Source: Diplosphaera chodatii | Lineage: Eukaryota; Chlorophyta; Trebouxiophyceae; Prasiolales; Stichococcaceae | Length of the DNA: 64,000 nt | Assembly: GCA_032358165.1 (NCBI GenBank) | Contig: JAALGY010000028.1 | Span: 682,001 to 746,000, forward strand | Direction: 5' to 3' | In this document: positions 1 to 11,280 of the stretch, in pieces | How positions within the stretch are numbered: position 1 is the first letter of the stretch | Layout: each line of letters starts with the position of its first letter | Translations under genes and position numbers: made by a program | Notes under the pieces: generated by a model | The model's input: the letters and a program-made list of their open reading frames with translations, nothing else | What the model was told of the DNA's origin: nothing | The model's database searches: none

Positions 1-3000
1 TATGCCGCGCAAGGAACCATAGGGGCGGACTCCAGAGCAGCCATGTCGCAGTGGTGCGTGCCAGCGGCCGGCGCAACAGTACAGCATGCAGCTGGGTGGC
101 AGCGGCGACGGCAGCACAGGCATCGGCCAGACGCTCGCAGGTGCGCAGCCGTCGGCAGCAGCCAGCGCCACCAACCGATGGCGGTCCGAAGGTACTGCAG
201 CCGGGGCAGATGCTGGAGCTGGAGTGCGACAGCCTTGCCTTCGGTGGGCAGGTGAGCTGGAAGCCCTGGATGGCACCGCATGACCGCAGGCCAAACCAGA
301 GCTGCTGCCATGATGCAGCTGCCTGTGTAACCAAGCGGAGCTACTCGGACGTCACATGCAGCTGTGCATGACAGCACGGTCTCCAGGCTGCTGCACTTCC
401 TGCAGGGCGTGTGCAAGCTCGCCGCCGATGGCCTGCCGCCGGAGCTGGCACACCTGCACGGCTTTGTGGTGTTCACCGCCGGCGCGCTGCCGGGCGAGCG
501 GCTGGTCGCCCGTGTGCAGAGAGTGCAGAAAGGCAGGCCACTTCGCGCATCACAACGTGCCATCGCACCTGCAAGCATGCTCCTTCCCCGACCTGATTAC
601 AGTTGACATATCATCTCGGGATGAGCTGTAGCTCTCACAACTGCATCACCATCCACATGCAGGCCACGCCACCGCGCACAAAGTGCGAACCGTGCGAGCC
701 TCGCCACATGCTGCGCAACCGCCCTGCCCGCACTTCGGCCCCTGTGGCGGCTGCCAGCATCAGAACCTGCAGTACGCCGCGCAGCTGGCCGCCAAGCAGG
801 CGCAGGTTTGGTGGCCATTCCCAGTGCAGTCAGTTTCCTTGCAGAAGCTGCAAGCCTACTCCCCTGCATGGGATTCCAAGCTGATTCCAGATGGCAACTG
901 GTGGTTATCCCCTTGCAGGTGTCGTCAGCCCTCCAGCGCATCGCTGGTGTGACTGATATTGACACCCGCATGCATCCCATTCTGGGTGCTGCGGATCAGT
1001 ATCGCTACCGCAACACGCTGGAGGTGAGCCTGTGGGCGGATCCCTGCGCACTTGTGATTATGTGCGCAGGCAACCATGTCATCAGGTGCACATGTACGTA
1101 CACATGTGCAGCTTCCACAGCATACCGATATGATGGTGTAAGGATGTGGTCCTCGCGCTGCAGTTCTCCTTCGCCGGGCAGACGTGGGTGCCAGCAGATG
1201 ACGGCATTGGTGGACGTACAGTGTCACAGCATTCTTTGGGCTTTGTGCGCCCTGGGCATCCCAACGAGGTACACCGCTGGGATGCTAGCAATCAAGAAGT
1301 CGCTCAGCAACGACTGAGTTGCGGTGTCAGGAAAAGTGTTGCGCGGAACATGACCACTTAGTTCAGCTGGTTTTCGCCAGACCCAACCTTCACCAGCGGA
1401 TGCAACTGTGTGCATCATGCACCCGACAGCCTGTGCGCCCTGCAGATATGTACCTGTGCTTCTGACAAGCTATCAGACACGCTACCACTGTTTCTGATGC
1501 AGGTGCTGTCTATCGATGCTTGCTGGCTGCAAGATGCGACAGCCAATGACATCCTGGCAGCAGTCAAGGCTGGCATTGCTGACGCACAGCTGCAGCGGTG
1601 AGCGGTGGTGGCTTGTGCTGCAACGCCATGATGCAACACCCTGCCGCATGGGCATTTGCCATCATACTCTCCAGTGGTCTTTTGCATGGTGTCTCCAACG
1701 TCATGTCCACGTGCAGGCAAGGAGGTCCTATGCATGCAGCCGAGCGAGTCCTGCAGCGGGTGTCCATCAGACAGGTGTCTTAGAACACGCACTTGCCCGG
1801 TGCCTGCAGTCTGCTCAGGCTCCTCAGCTGCCTTCAGCAAACGTGATGGGGCCCAGCTTATTTCCTCAGCCAACATCCTCCAACAATCCACTGTGGCCAC
1901 GTACGCAGGGCAGCTGTCCTGACAGCGGCACACCGCAGCACATGGTGAACTTCACCACAGGGGCGGCGCCCGACGCCGCGGCCGCGCTGGCTCCGGTGGT
2001 GGCTGCAGTCTGGAGTCAGTGCCCCTCAGTGGTCAGCATCGTGCGGACAGCCCGGGGCGGGTCGAACCCTGCAGCGCAGAGTACCCACGCAGAGGTGGGC
2101 CAAATACCAGACACAGCTGTGATATGGTGCAGTCTGATCGTCCTTCCTAGCATGTACGAAACTGCCTCAAATCCCACTTGCTCAGAAGCATCTGTTGACG
2201 GTCGTAGCCAGGTGGGGGGAGCTGCAGCAGAAAGGAGCTTGCTTGCCTTCCTTTGGTCTTGTCGTGTGCAGCACCAAGAATTCTCGCTCCGGCATCTGGC
2301 GCTGCAGGTGCTGTGGGGGCAGCCGACCATCAGCCAGGAACTGGGCGGCCTGCGCTTCGACATCTCCGCCCGCGCCTTCTTTCAGACCAACAGCGCGCAG
2401 GCTGCACAGCTGACCCGCATGGTCATCGAGGCAGCAGGTGCCTGGTGGTTGGTTGAGTTGTACTCATGGCAGGTCACTGTAGGGCCGTGCATCAGTGGCC
2501 TTGGATTCTGCCTTACCAAATATCAACACAATGGTCGCAGGCTTGCGCAGCTCAGACGTTGCACTGGACCTGTTCTGCGGTGCGGGCTTCTTCGGCCTGG
2601 CGATGGCGTCACAGTGCGCCTCGGTGCACGGATTCGAGGTGACCACATGGTGCATGCCGGGTTGGCAGGCCTCGCCTGATAGTCCACACATCACGATATC
2701 CAGGCGGCAGCGCCTGGTATTCTCTCGCACTGCAGTCAGCAGCGGGGCCTTGTACAAGAGATCATGCTGTGACCGCAGGTGTCAGCCGACGCTGTTGCCG
2801 ACGCGCGTGCCAATGCTGCCCACAACGGCATACTGAACGCGACTTTCCAGCAGGCTGATCTGGACCGGGGCATGCCTGCCGCTGCTGATGTGCCCGCGCC
2901 AGATGTGGTCATCGCAGGTGCGCCCTGCCTTACAGGCGCCGTCAGCAGCTGCGAAGGCAGAGAGCCGCGCACTTGCCTGCTGCCAGTCCTCCGGGACACT

Positions 3001-3628
3001 TCACACCCGCCCTCGTACTGCGTCTGGTCCGCGGCTGTGTTGTATAACCAAGCACCCGGACAGGTTGCCTTTGTCCCAAGTATGTGCCTGTGCGCACAGA
3101 TCCCGGGCGGCAGGGCATGTCGCGGCTGCTGCTCGCCTGGCTGGCCAGCTGCGGTGCGCGCCGCCTCGTGTACGTCAGCTGCAACCCGGCCACCATGGTG
3201 CGCAGAGGGGCCTGCAACCCGAAGTGCAACCGCAGCAGGACGCAGGCCTCCCCGTGCATTTCCTGACGTGTGCGCGGCCAGCAGCACGCTTGTCAGCTGG
3301 TTACACCCTGTCAATGCGACAACCTTGTTGCAGGCGCGCGACCTGGCCTTCCTGTTGGGCAATGCCTCCGACTCCTCGCGGCCGGCTCGCTTCCAGCTGG
3401 ACCATGTGCAGGCGTGCGACATGTTCCCGCAGACCAGGTGCGGGCAGTAGGTGCTTTCACCTGCATTGCTGCATTCATGCAATGTCCACTCGTATGCGCA
3501 GGTGCTCACCAGCCGGGTGTCATGCAATCACATCAACTACAAGCTCGATACTGCGTCCGTCCTGACGAGCTTGCATCCTTTCCTGCAGTCATGTCGAGGT
3601 GATGGCGGCATTGAGTCGAGTGCCATAG
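1..3628 (+). CDS. TrmA/RumA-type RNA m5U methyltransferase, spliced, 5' end outside window
   Basis: SAM-dependent uracil-C5 methyltransferase acting on tRNA or rRNA. Exons in order carry: a TRAM-like segment (QMLELECDSLAFGGQ, ending near 252, continued by GVCKLAADG from the acceptor near 408); an iron-sulfur motif CPHFGPCGGC near 720-760; central exons at about 920-1020, 1145-1270, 1502-1600 and 2270-2440; the SAM-binding motif ALDLFCGAGFFGLAM near 2560-2610; a DPGRQG motif near 3102; the catalytic-Cys motif YVSCNPATM near 3170-3197; and the C-terminal DMFPQTSHVE, which forms only when the donor near 3435 is joined to the acceptor at 3588. The stop is 3626-3628. The first visible frame is open to the left edge, so the start and any transit peptide are missing. 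The motifs make the family secure; whether the substrate is tRNA U54 or plastid/mitochondrial rRNA cannot be told. Confidence 0.9.
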
Positions 3629-4283
3629 CTGTGGAGACCTCGTGCTTGTAACACATGCAGATGCTGTGACACCCTGAATACAAGTGTTCAGCCATGTTTT
3701 ACAAGTCGAAGTCACATTGCTCCAACTGTATTCTTTTGCTCAATGAACTACGCCACCAGTGCTCAGGAGCAAAAACACTCTGACGTCCACGTTTGCAGCT
3801 TGAACCAAACCCACAGACCTGAGGTTGCTGATAAGCTCAGACCCAATGGACATGAAAAGTGGAGTCCTGAAGTCTGATGGTTGCGCGTAAGTACTAGCTA
3901 GGAAACTATGCTAACAAACAAATCACTACATTCTAGTCACATCGCTATGCGCCAGGGGAACAAGGGGCATGATGCAGTACCTAGTAGCCACACTGCCGCC
4001 CTGTACGACTACAGCTATATGCTGGCTTGTGATAGTTCAGGCGTCGAGAGGCTTGTGAGCTCCACTTCCGAGTTTCCGCTCCTCATCTCCCCTCCTGCTG
4101 CTAGTGCTTGTTCCTAAGCCACTGTGGTACAGCAACATGACCAGGCGAGCCAACTGTACACCAGCCGCAGCAGCGTACTCGCTGCGCACCGTGCTCTGCC
4201 TGCTGGCACCTGTTCCTTGCAGCAGACGGCCGAACGCGTGCAGCGCTGCCTTCAGGTGCCGCCCGGCACCACAGTTCCACCTG
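3629..4283. other. Gene-free spacer between convergent genes
   Basis: Between the methyltransferase stop and the F-box/WD40 stop. Short open frames here match no family I recognise and lack exon-like boundaries. It presumably holds both 3' untranslated regions. I see no repeat or RNA gene. Confidence 0.5.
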
Positions 4284-7200
4284 CTAGTTGTCCTGCTGCT
4301 GCGGCTGCCGCGCTTCTGCCGCCGGCTGCGCGCACGACTGGTGCAGCTCGTCGAAGGACCAGTAGCGCAGCGAGGAGTCGAAGGACGCGGAGTAGATGCC
4401 GTCGTCTGTCGCCGTCACGCGCGTCACGCGGTGCCCATGGCCCTCCAGGCTGTGCAGCAGCCGCCAGGTACGCACGTCCATGACGGACACCAGGGTGTCG
4501 AAGGAGCCGGTGGTCAGCAGGTGGCCGTCCGGCCGCACCGCCAGCCCCGCGATGGCGCCGCCGGTCGGGTCCGAGGTCACGGTGCCGACCTGCGCGCTGG
4601 CCACCTCCCGCCGCAGCCGCTGGTCCCACATCTTGACTTTACCATCTGTGGCGCCGGAGAGCAGGGTGTTGGACAGGGTGGGGTGGGGCTCCAGGCACCA
4701 CACCCACCCGCCGTGCCCCGCCAGCCGCGACACCACTCGCCGGTACTCGATGTCCCACAGCCGCACCAGGTGGTCGTTGCAGCCGGTGGCCAGGCTGCGG
4801 CGGTCGGGCGCGATGACGACGGAGCACACGGACTTGCTCTCGGGGGCGCCCCCAGGCGCCTCCACGTCCTGCGGCATCGCCCGGTCGGGCGGCTCGATGA
4901 GCGTCGCGACCGGCGCCTCCATGTGTGGCTGCGGCGGCAGCCCCTCCTCCGAGTCGCTCGCCAGCGGGGCGTCCTGACATATTGTGTGCAGAATGTGGTG
5001 TCAAGCATGTGAACACTTCTAAGGTCTGCGGATCTCCCTGTGCAGACATGGCAGCTGGTTGGACTCCCAAGCTAGGGCAATGAGCAGGCCGCGAACACTC
5101 CCGATGCGTTCTGAAACATCATGCTCATGTGATGGCTGACTTTGGTGGGCAGTCGGCTGGAGTGTGTTTCGGTTGGGTAATCTGCTCACCGAGGGCCGCC
5201 ACACGTGCGTGCAGCCGTCAAAGCCGCTGGTGGCCACCAGCTCGGCGCAGGCGTCCGCCCCGGGGATTGCGCCGCCGTGACCGCACATCGTGTGCGTGTG
5301 GCGTGCTGTATAGAAGCCGCCATGCCGCCTCAACCGGTCTGTCAGCACCTGCAGGAACACGTGGACCCCGTGACGACACGCTGTTCATCTGGCTGCAGGC
5401 GCAAGACGGAACAGTCAGGGTGCTCAGCGCCACCCACGCCAATGCTCAGCAACAGACACACATCATCAGTGTGCACAGGCGGCTGACCTCCTGCGGTGCG
5501 GTCAGCCAGCTGTCGGGCAGCAGGCTGGCGCACAGGCGGCTGATCTGCGCCCGAGACATGGTCTCGACATCCGCCTCCACCAGCTCCACGATCTGCAGCG
5601 CAAGGCGCAGATCCCAATCAGAACGAACAGCAACGGGAGAACGACACTCTGAGACTCCTTCGAGTGCTTGCCAGCCTCGTGCTTTCGATATGCAGCGCAA
5701 GATGCGGGTTCCAATCAGTAAATCCAGCTGCAAATCGCGTCTGCAACACGAAGTTGCAGTTGTGCGCTTGCAGCTGCCCTGCTGCCACTGACGCTGGTAG
5801 ACCGTCTGAAAACCTCATGGGGTAAAGGACGCGCTGCTGCCTCATCCTGCAAGTGTGCGTCCCGGTGGAGCCTGCACCTGGGCGCAGCCGGCAAAGCCGC
5901 CGATGACAATGTCCCGGCGGCCGGGGCGCTGCGAGAGCGCGATCACGCCGCCCAGCTGCGCCGCCGCCGGCCACTCCAGCGGCAGCCCGGCCTGCTGTGC
6001 GTTCCACTGGTACAATTCCGACGTCTGCACGCAGGCTGACCAGGGCATCAGCGCAGCGAAATACAACTGAGATGGTGTATGTCACGGGCCAGAATAGCCG
6101 GGGTCTGCTCAATGTGGATGTGTGAAATGCACAGCGCGCGTCCCCAGCCAGCACGGTCACCTCGCCGTAGCCGAAGACGCCGCCGCTGACGGTCACTGAC
6201 CCCAGTGGGAGGGGTCCATCAGGTGCTCCACCGAGAACACCGGCTGCAATGGGCAGATATTGCCCATCACGATCTTGGTCGGAGTTGGCAGCGCGGTGGT
6301 ACCCAGATTTTGCTGCAACTTGCATCCAGTGGTGCATGCAGCATTCGCGCCAGGCCGTTGGCAGCATCCTCGGACACCACTGGCACGCCAGGTGCACAGG
6401 AGCAGCAGCTCACCCCGGTGTGAGCCCGCAGCTCTGTGCATGCCGCCTTCCCCGTGGCCCACCGCCGCTGCGTGCGCCGCCGTCGCTGGTATGCCGCTGG
6501 CCACGTTGACAGTGACGGCTGCCGTTGCTGGAAGCGGCTGGCGTGATGTGGGTACTCCTCCCAGAAGAGGTGCCTGCGGGACGGGGCACCACTGCATGAC
6601 CAGAGTACCAGCCCCAAGGGAAGCCATCCACACACCAAAGCTGACACACATCTTGACGTCGCGCAGAATGACCGCATACTACAGAGAGGCTGCTCCCGTG
6701 CAGGACCCCTATAGTGGGAAGAGCCGCAGCACGCAAGTTGGCCGAGAACAGCAGGCCAGGGCAGCCTGGCTCGCCACCTGCTGAAAAGGGCGCCGACAGC
6801 CTTATCCGCAAGCGAAGCTCATCCCACGATCAACACAGTATAACAGCTGGCTCCCGTGCAAAGAGCAGCAAGGTTGCCGGGCGCAGGACACAAACGGGTA
6901 CCACTGTGTCCCAGCAATCTGGACCCGCAGCACGCGTACGACAGCCGCAACGGCCAGTGCTGCCCACATGCGCGTCGCATAAGCACTCACTAGCGTGACC
7001 GCAGTCCTTGGAAGGGAGCAGGCCAGCTGCAGAGGGCGCGCATGAGTAGGGAAACATGGTACAACGTTGCTGGCAAACCCAGCTCATGCAACGGCCCAGC
7101 GCTGACCCGGAACCACTACACCCTGTGTCACATTGCTCCATAGTACCGCTTACCGCCAAAGGGACGGCTGCGACGCCAGCTGCTGGGACCGCCGGCTGAC

Positions 7201-7431
7201 GCCGCGCATGGCCAGCAGGGATTGCACGTCCAGGTGCTCCAGCACACTCGTCACGCAGCCGTCCGGCAGCGCGTTCAGCGCGAACTGCGGCTCATCAACG
7301 CCAGCTGCATGGGCACTTGAGCCGCTGCCCCAGCTCTGCGTCTCCAGTGCACATTGGAGGCCTTGCATCCCGTCCTGTGCCGCGCTATCGGCGCGCAGGC
7401 TGTCGGCCCTCCACCACGGCTCGATCCTCAT
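4284..7431 (-). CDS. F-box/WD40-repeat protein, spliced
   Basis: Likely substrate receptor of an SCF ubiquitin ligase. Start ATG at 7431-7429. The first coding exon carries an F-box (ALPDGCVTSVLEHLDVQSLL followed by a V-S-R-R-SQQLA segment and SLWR). The donor after SLW(R) at about 7158 leaves two bases, and the acceptor near 6570 supplies the third, giving SLWRHLFWEEY and an Arg-rich linker. Later exons near 6030-5890, 5440-5350 and 5270-5190 encode WD40-like blades (for example SVLRLQPDEQRVVTGS and ELVATSGFDGCTHVW). The long last exon (4922-4284) contains clear blades: LATGCNDHLVRLWD, LLSGATDGKVKMWD, LLTTGSFDTLVSVMD and IYSASFDSSLRYWS. It ends in a short Gln-rich tail. Near 6198-6202 two good open segments lie in different frames, so a one-base error or frameshift is possible. 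The family is firm; the exact exon list in the middle is not. Confidence 0.8.
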
Positions 7432-7633
7432 GTCGACCTCCCGCTCTCTGGCTGCACCACAATAGCAACAACAACGCAATGCATGCGTGAGTGCGCGTGA
7501 GTGCGCTGTGGCCATCTGGCGAGCTTTAAGAGTGCACTGGTAAATATCGTCCTGAAAGCACTTTCCAACAGCAGGATCTCATGGGCTGAACCCTTCAATA
7601 ACTTTCAGCACATCATGAGCCAACTTCACCACA

Positions 7634-9715
7634 TCATGACCCAACAATGTTGAGGCATTGCTGTGTCAAGTCCGAGGTCTCCGGCAGCGCAGCAGCGGCA
7701 AGCGTGCAGCCGCTGCCATCGCCGCCGCTATGCCGGTGCTGCTGATTGCCGCCGTCTGACGCAGGCGCAAATCGGGCGTCCAGCTGCCTGCAGTACATGT
7801 CGGCCGACCAAGCCGCCATCTGTGGTGACCGCCGGAGTGCCGTGCAGCCGTCCAGCCACACTAGCGCATCGAGCCCGTCCATGCCATCTGGCAGCGCCTC
7901 CAAACCGCGGCAGTCCGTCAAGTTCAGCTGGCGCAGCCTGCTGAGCCTGTGTATCGGCAGCAGCGGGCAACTCACAGTGAGCTGCGATCCGACATGACAC
8001 TGCACCAGCAGGACCAGCATACAATTACCAGCTTGGAGGTGTCAGTCGTCACATTGTACGCCACCTGGTGATGGACGGCGGCAGCGTCCTCAGGGCGGCG
8101 CAGCCCTGGCAGTCCAGCCGCGTCAGTCCCATTGCACCCAGCTTAGGCGGCAGCTGCTCGAGGTTTGAGCAGCTGATGAGCTCCAGCTCGGCAATGCCTG
8201 GTCATATGCAGATTACCACGAACACCATCATGCTTCGAGCTCATGGCAACTGCAGCAGCATGCACTGCAGAGCTGAGCACAAGCGTTCCACCTGGCAGCG
8301 GTCAGCTGGCACACCTGTCAGCTGCGAGAGCGTGTGTGGCAGGCGTCTGAGGGCGGAACAGCCCGAGAGCTGCAGAGCATTGCAGCAGCCACTTGCGCTT
8401 CTGTCGCCAATGCTCTGTGCAGGCTCCTCTTGCACAGACAAGCAGATGGGTCATGTCCTATCTCCAAAGTGAGGAACTCCAACCTGAAGCTGCCACAGCT
8501 TGTGCAGCTGGCCTGCCGATGATGGCAGGTGCTGCAAGGACTCACACCACTGCAGGTCGAGGGTGACTAGGTTGCTCAGGGAGCCAAGGGTGGTTGGCAG
8601 GTGCTGCAGGCTGCGGCAGAAGCCAACAGAAAGTGCTGTGAGGCTGCTGCACCCACCTGCGCAGCTCTGGTAGCACACCTTGGCAGATAGCAGCACATGG
8701 ACTGCACATCAAAGGCACAGCTTGCAGTGTTGCAGAGCAGGGCCCCTTGTACACTCCCAAGCAGAGCGTCCACCCACCTATCGATTCTGGTAGCGCCTGC
8801 AGGGAGGTGCAGTGGGAAACGTCCAGGTCTCGCAGACTCTTCAGCTGGCCTAGGTTGCTGGGGAGGCTCTGCAGGGCCTCGCAGCCAAATGCATCCAGCT
8901 TTGTGAGCGCCGTTGCCTCCGCAAGTCCAGACGGCAGTGCTGTTAGCCGCTTGCAGTTTTCTGCAATAGGAAGCCGAGTGCCAATCAACTGCAGGTCATG
9001 TGAGCACTGAAACTGCATATAGGGGCCGAGACACAACACTTGCAGACTGCTCACCGATGTCCAGGCTCATGAGACATGTGAGCGCGCTCATCTGCAATGG
9101 CAGCTCAGCCAGGCTCACACACCGCGCCAGCGATAGCATGGTAAGGTGCAGGCTGCCTATCGACCCGGGCAGCCAAGATAGCGTGCTGCATCCCGTAAGG
9201 TTCAGCGTCCGGAGTGCGGTGATGGCGCCGATGCTATGAGGTAGCGTCTCCAACGACTCGCAGCCTATGCACGGTCAAGGCTCATGATGCTCAAGCGGCG
9301 CCGCATTAATGCCGGATGCTTTTAGGCAGGGTCAGCTCTGCACAGCAATGGGTTTGAGCGGCCGATGCCTGACAGGTTCAGGCTGCTAAGTTGAGGACAT
9401 TCATCGCCCAGGTCGTCCGGCAGCATGCGCAAGTGCGCCCATCCGGAGCAGTCGAGCGCCGTCGAATGCCGCAGCGCAGCAAGGTCCAGCTGTTGACGAC
9501 CCAAGGCATCCGCGCTGCTCTGCCTAATTCAGACGTGACATATCAAGCCTTCTCACATGGTACCATGTATCGTCCGTCGACTCGACTTAGCTCGACTTAG
9601 TGATGCTCAGCACATGCAGCGCCAACAGCGCACCTTTCCGGCACGACAAAGTGCTTGACATGGCTCCGGCTTGTGGTGCCCAGCGTCAGCAGCTTCTTCA
9701 ACTTCTTCTTCCCAC
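7634..9715 (-). CDS. Leucine-rich-repeat protein, spliced, N-terminus uncertain
   Basis: The product is a run of LRR units with the period L-x-x-L-x-L-x-x-C-x-x-L-x-x-LP, for example TALRTLNLTGCSTLSWLP, TKLDAFGCEALQSLPSNLG, VTLDLQWCESLQHLPSS, GLTRLDCQGCAALRTLPPS and LRQLNLTDCRGLEALPDG. The units are spread over exons from 9504 to 7634, and the stop is at 7636-7634. An upstream Lys-rich exon (about 9715-9633, GKKKLKKLLTLGTT then a good donor) probably belongs to the gene, so the true start may lie further upstream. The intron at 9368-9265 has a GC donor, and removing it restores the repeat period (LNLSGCESLETLP). No kinase, NB-ARC or transmembrane segment is visible, so it is likely an intracellular protein-binding scaffold. 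It may resemble plant-type or bacterial-type LRR proteins; its function is unknown. Confidence 0.75.
9265..9368 (-). other. GC-AG intron in LRR gene
   Basis: The donor reads CTGTCAG|GCATCG and the acceptor ATAG|GCTGCGAG on the minus strand. Joining in phase 1 gives LNLSGCESLETLPHSI, exactly one LRR period, whereas no GT donor nearby keeps the frame. 104 bases. Confidence 0.7.
9581..9600. repeat. 10-bp direct repeat x2
   Basis: CTCGACTTAG occurs twice in a row, in an intron or spacer of the LRR gene region. It is a short local duplication with no visible role. Confidence 0.9.
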
Positions 9716-10379
9716 CTGCAGCCTCGCCTGTCATGTGTAGGTCTGCTCACATGTCGCTCGTTGATGGAGAGTTGCCAAGATCTAGAGGCTGGTCAGGGTA
9801 TACTGGGATGGGAGGAGCGTGCACCCACCAAAGATTGAAAGCTTTTGCGTTTGAAGCTGCGACTTCGTGCAGTTTGCACAATACCATCAAGTGGCAATGT
9901 CCACACGCACTGCCAAATTGTACTGTACCGTACATGGGAAAGCAGCTTCCGCTCCGGCTTCCGCTGCTGGCAGTATGCCAACATTGTCAACATTATTCAC
10001 TTGCTCAGCGTTGGTGCGGTGCTTGCTTGCACAATTTCAGGAGATATTTGACTAGCCGGTGGCATGCCAGCGATGAGCGACACAAAAAACAGTGGGTCGG
10101 GTGAGCTCTGCAGTGGAGGATCAACGTCTCTGGCATTTGCTCTGGCACATAAGTATCCGTTGATGTGCCAGCACCAGAAGCAGCAGTGGTCGATCTGATA
10201 CAGGCGGCTTCACCGAGCAGGAGACGGCCATCAGGGATGTCGGCAATGTGCCAACACATGCACAGGAGCAGTCAGGGACAGGCTACGACTCGCATGGTCA
10301 GTGGCACGGCATATGCACAGACTACCTTGACCAGTGCCGACGCACGGGGTTCTGCCGGCTCATAGAAGAGCGTCCTGCC

Positions 10380-11229
10380 GTCTGGTGGAGGCGTGTATGT
10401 ATGAAGCCAGGGAACTGTTCATGACCGCAGGCCGTGTGACCACGTCCATGGGGCCCGAAGATATCGGCTACGACCCTGAGACGGGCACGGCTGATGCGGA
10501 TCCTGCGACCGGGCAGCCGCTGTCGGCAGCGCAGCAGCCGGCCCAGGGCGCGCCGCTCAGTGGTGCGGCCGACAAGCAGGTGAGCATACGCCTGGGGGAT
10601 GACTTTCGATACGGGAGGGTTATTTGATGCCTCGATTGCACAACGTTGACGGTTGATCAAATTGGCTAGTTTATGCAGGGTTTCCGGAGAGACCTGGATC
10701 CAGCAGGGATGCAGCTCAGTGGTCAAGGTGGCAACCCAGATGTGGCCACACAATAGCAATGATTCGATGGTCTGCTGCCTGCGGTGTGTACCTATAGCAC
10801 AGTATCGTCAGCCGGCAACCCTGCGGTGATGTACATTCGACTCGTGGCTTCACCGTGAAGGGTGTACGCACACGTGCCATGCATGATGGCTATGTCATGG
10901 CTGTGCGCCACTGATGTTCCTTCTGTGTCTGCTTAGTGTATCCACTGTAAGAGTGTATGCCAGAACACCCGAATCCTCTGATCAGAAGCGTTGGCGGTCG
11001 TGTGCATCAGTTGATCCGAACATCGGATATGCAGCGACTGGCATACATGCACGAGTTGACCTTGACGCCGACCACGACATCAAAGCAAACGCTGGAGTTG
11101 CAGAATTCATGAGGTGGTATTTGAACATTACAAGCCTTTTGATACACCGCATGTTTCATACATGGCAAGGCTGTTCGCAGAGCTACCCAACGTGAAAACT
11201 GGTCATGATCCACAGCAAACAGGCTTCAA
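10380..11229 (+). CDS. Unrecognised spliced gene, fragmentary model
   Basis: I do not recognise this gene. Three exon-like pieces on the plus strand have good composition and splice signals. About 10394-10578 encodes ACMYEARELFMTAGRVTTSM then an Asp/Ala/Gln-rich stretch and ends at a GT donor. About 10680-10728 (GFRRDLDPAGMQLSGQ) sits between TGCAG and GT. About 11102-11229 (a frame containing VVFEHYKPFDTPHVSYMAR and LFAELPNVK) ends at CAG|GTGTGG. A further open frame at 10938-11100 may contribute. I could not find a start or a stop that joins all pieces in phase. The next gene on the right runs on the opposite strand and ends at 11281, so this gene should end before or overlap it. The boundaries are only the outermost exons I would defend. 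Confidence 0.35.
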
Positions 11230-11280
11230 GCAGGTGTGGCTGTACATACGACAGAGTAACACAAGTGCAGAGGCTCTGCC

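Noticed and set aside
4104..5012. 302-codon plus-strand open frame
   Set aside because: Antisense to the WD40 exon, whose minus-strand frame has clear WD40 motifs. GC-rich coding sequence often leaves such open shadows.
7605..7647. Imperfect repeat of CACATCATGA-type units
   Set aside because: Only two divergent copies in a short spacer; not enough to call a repeat or array.
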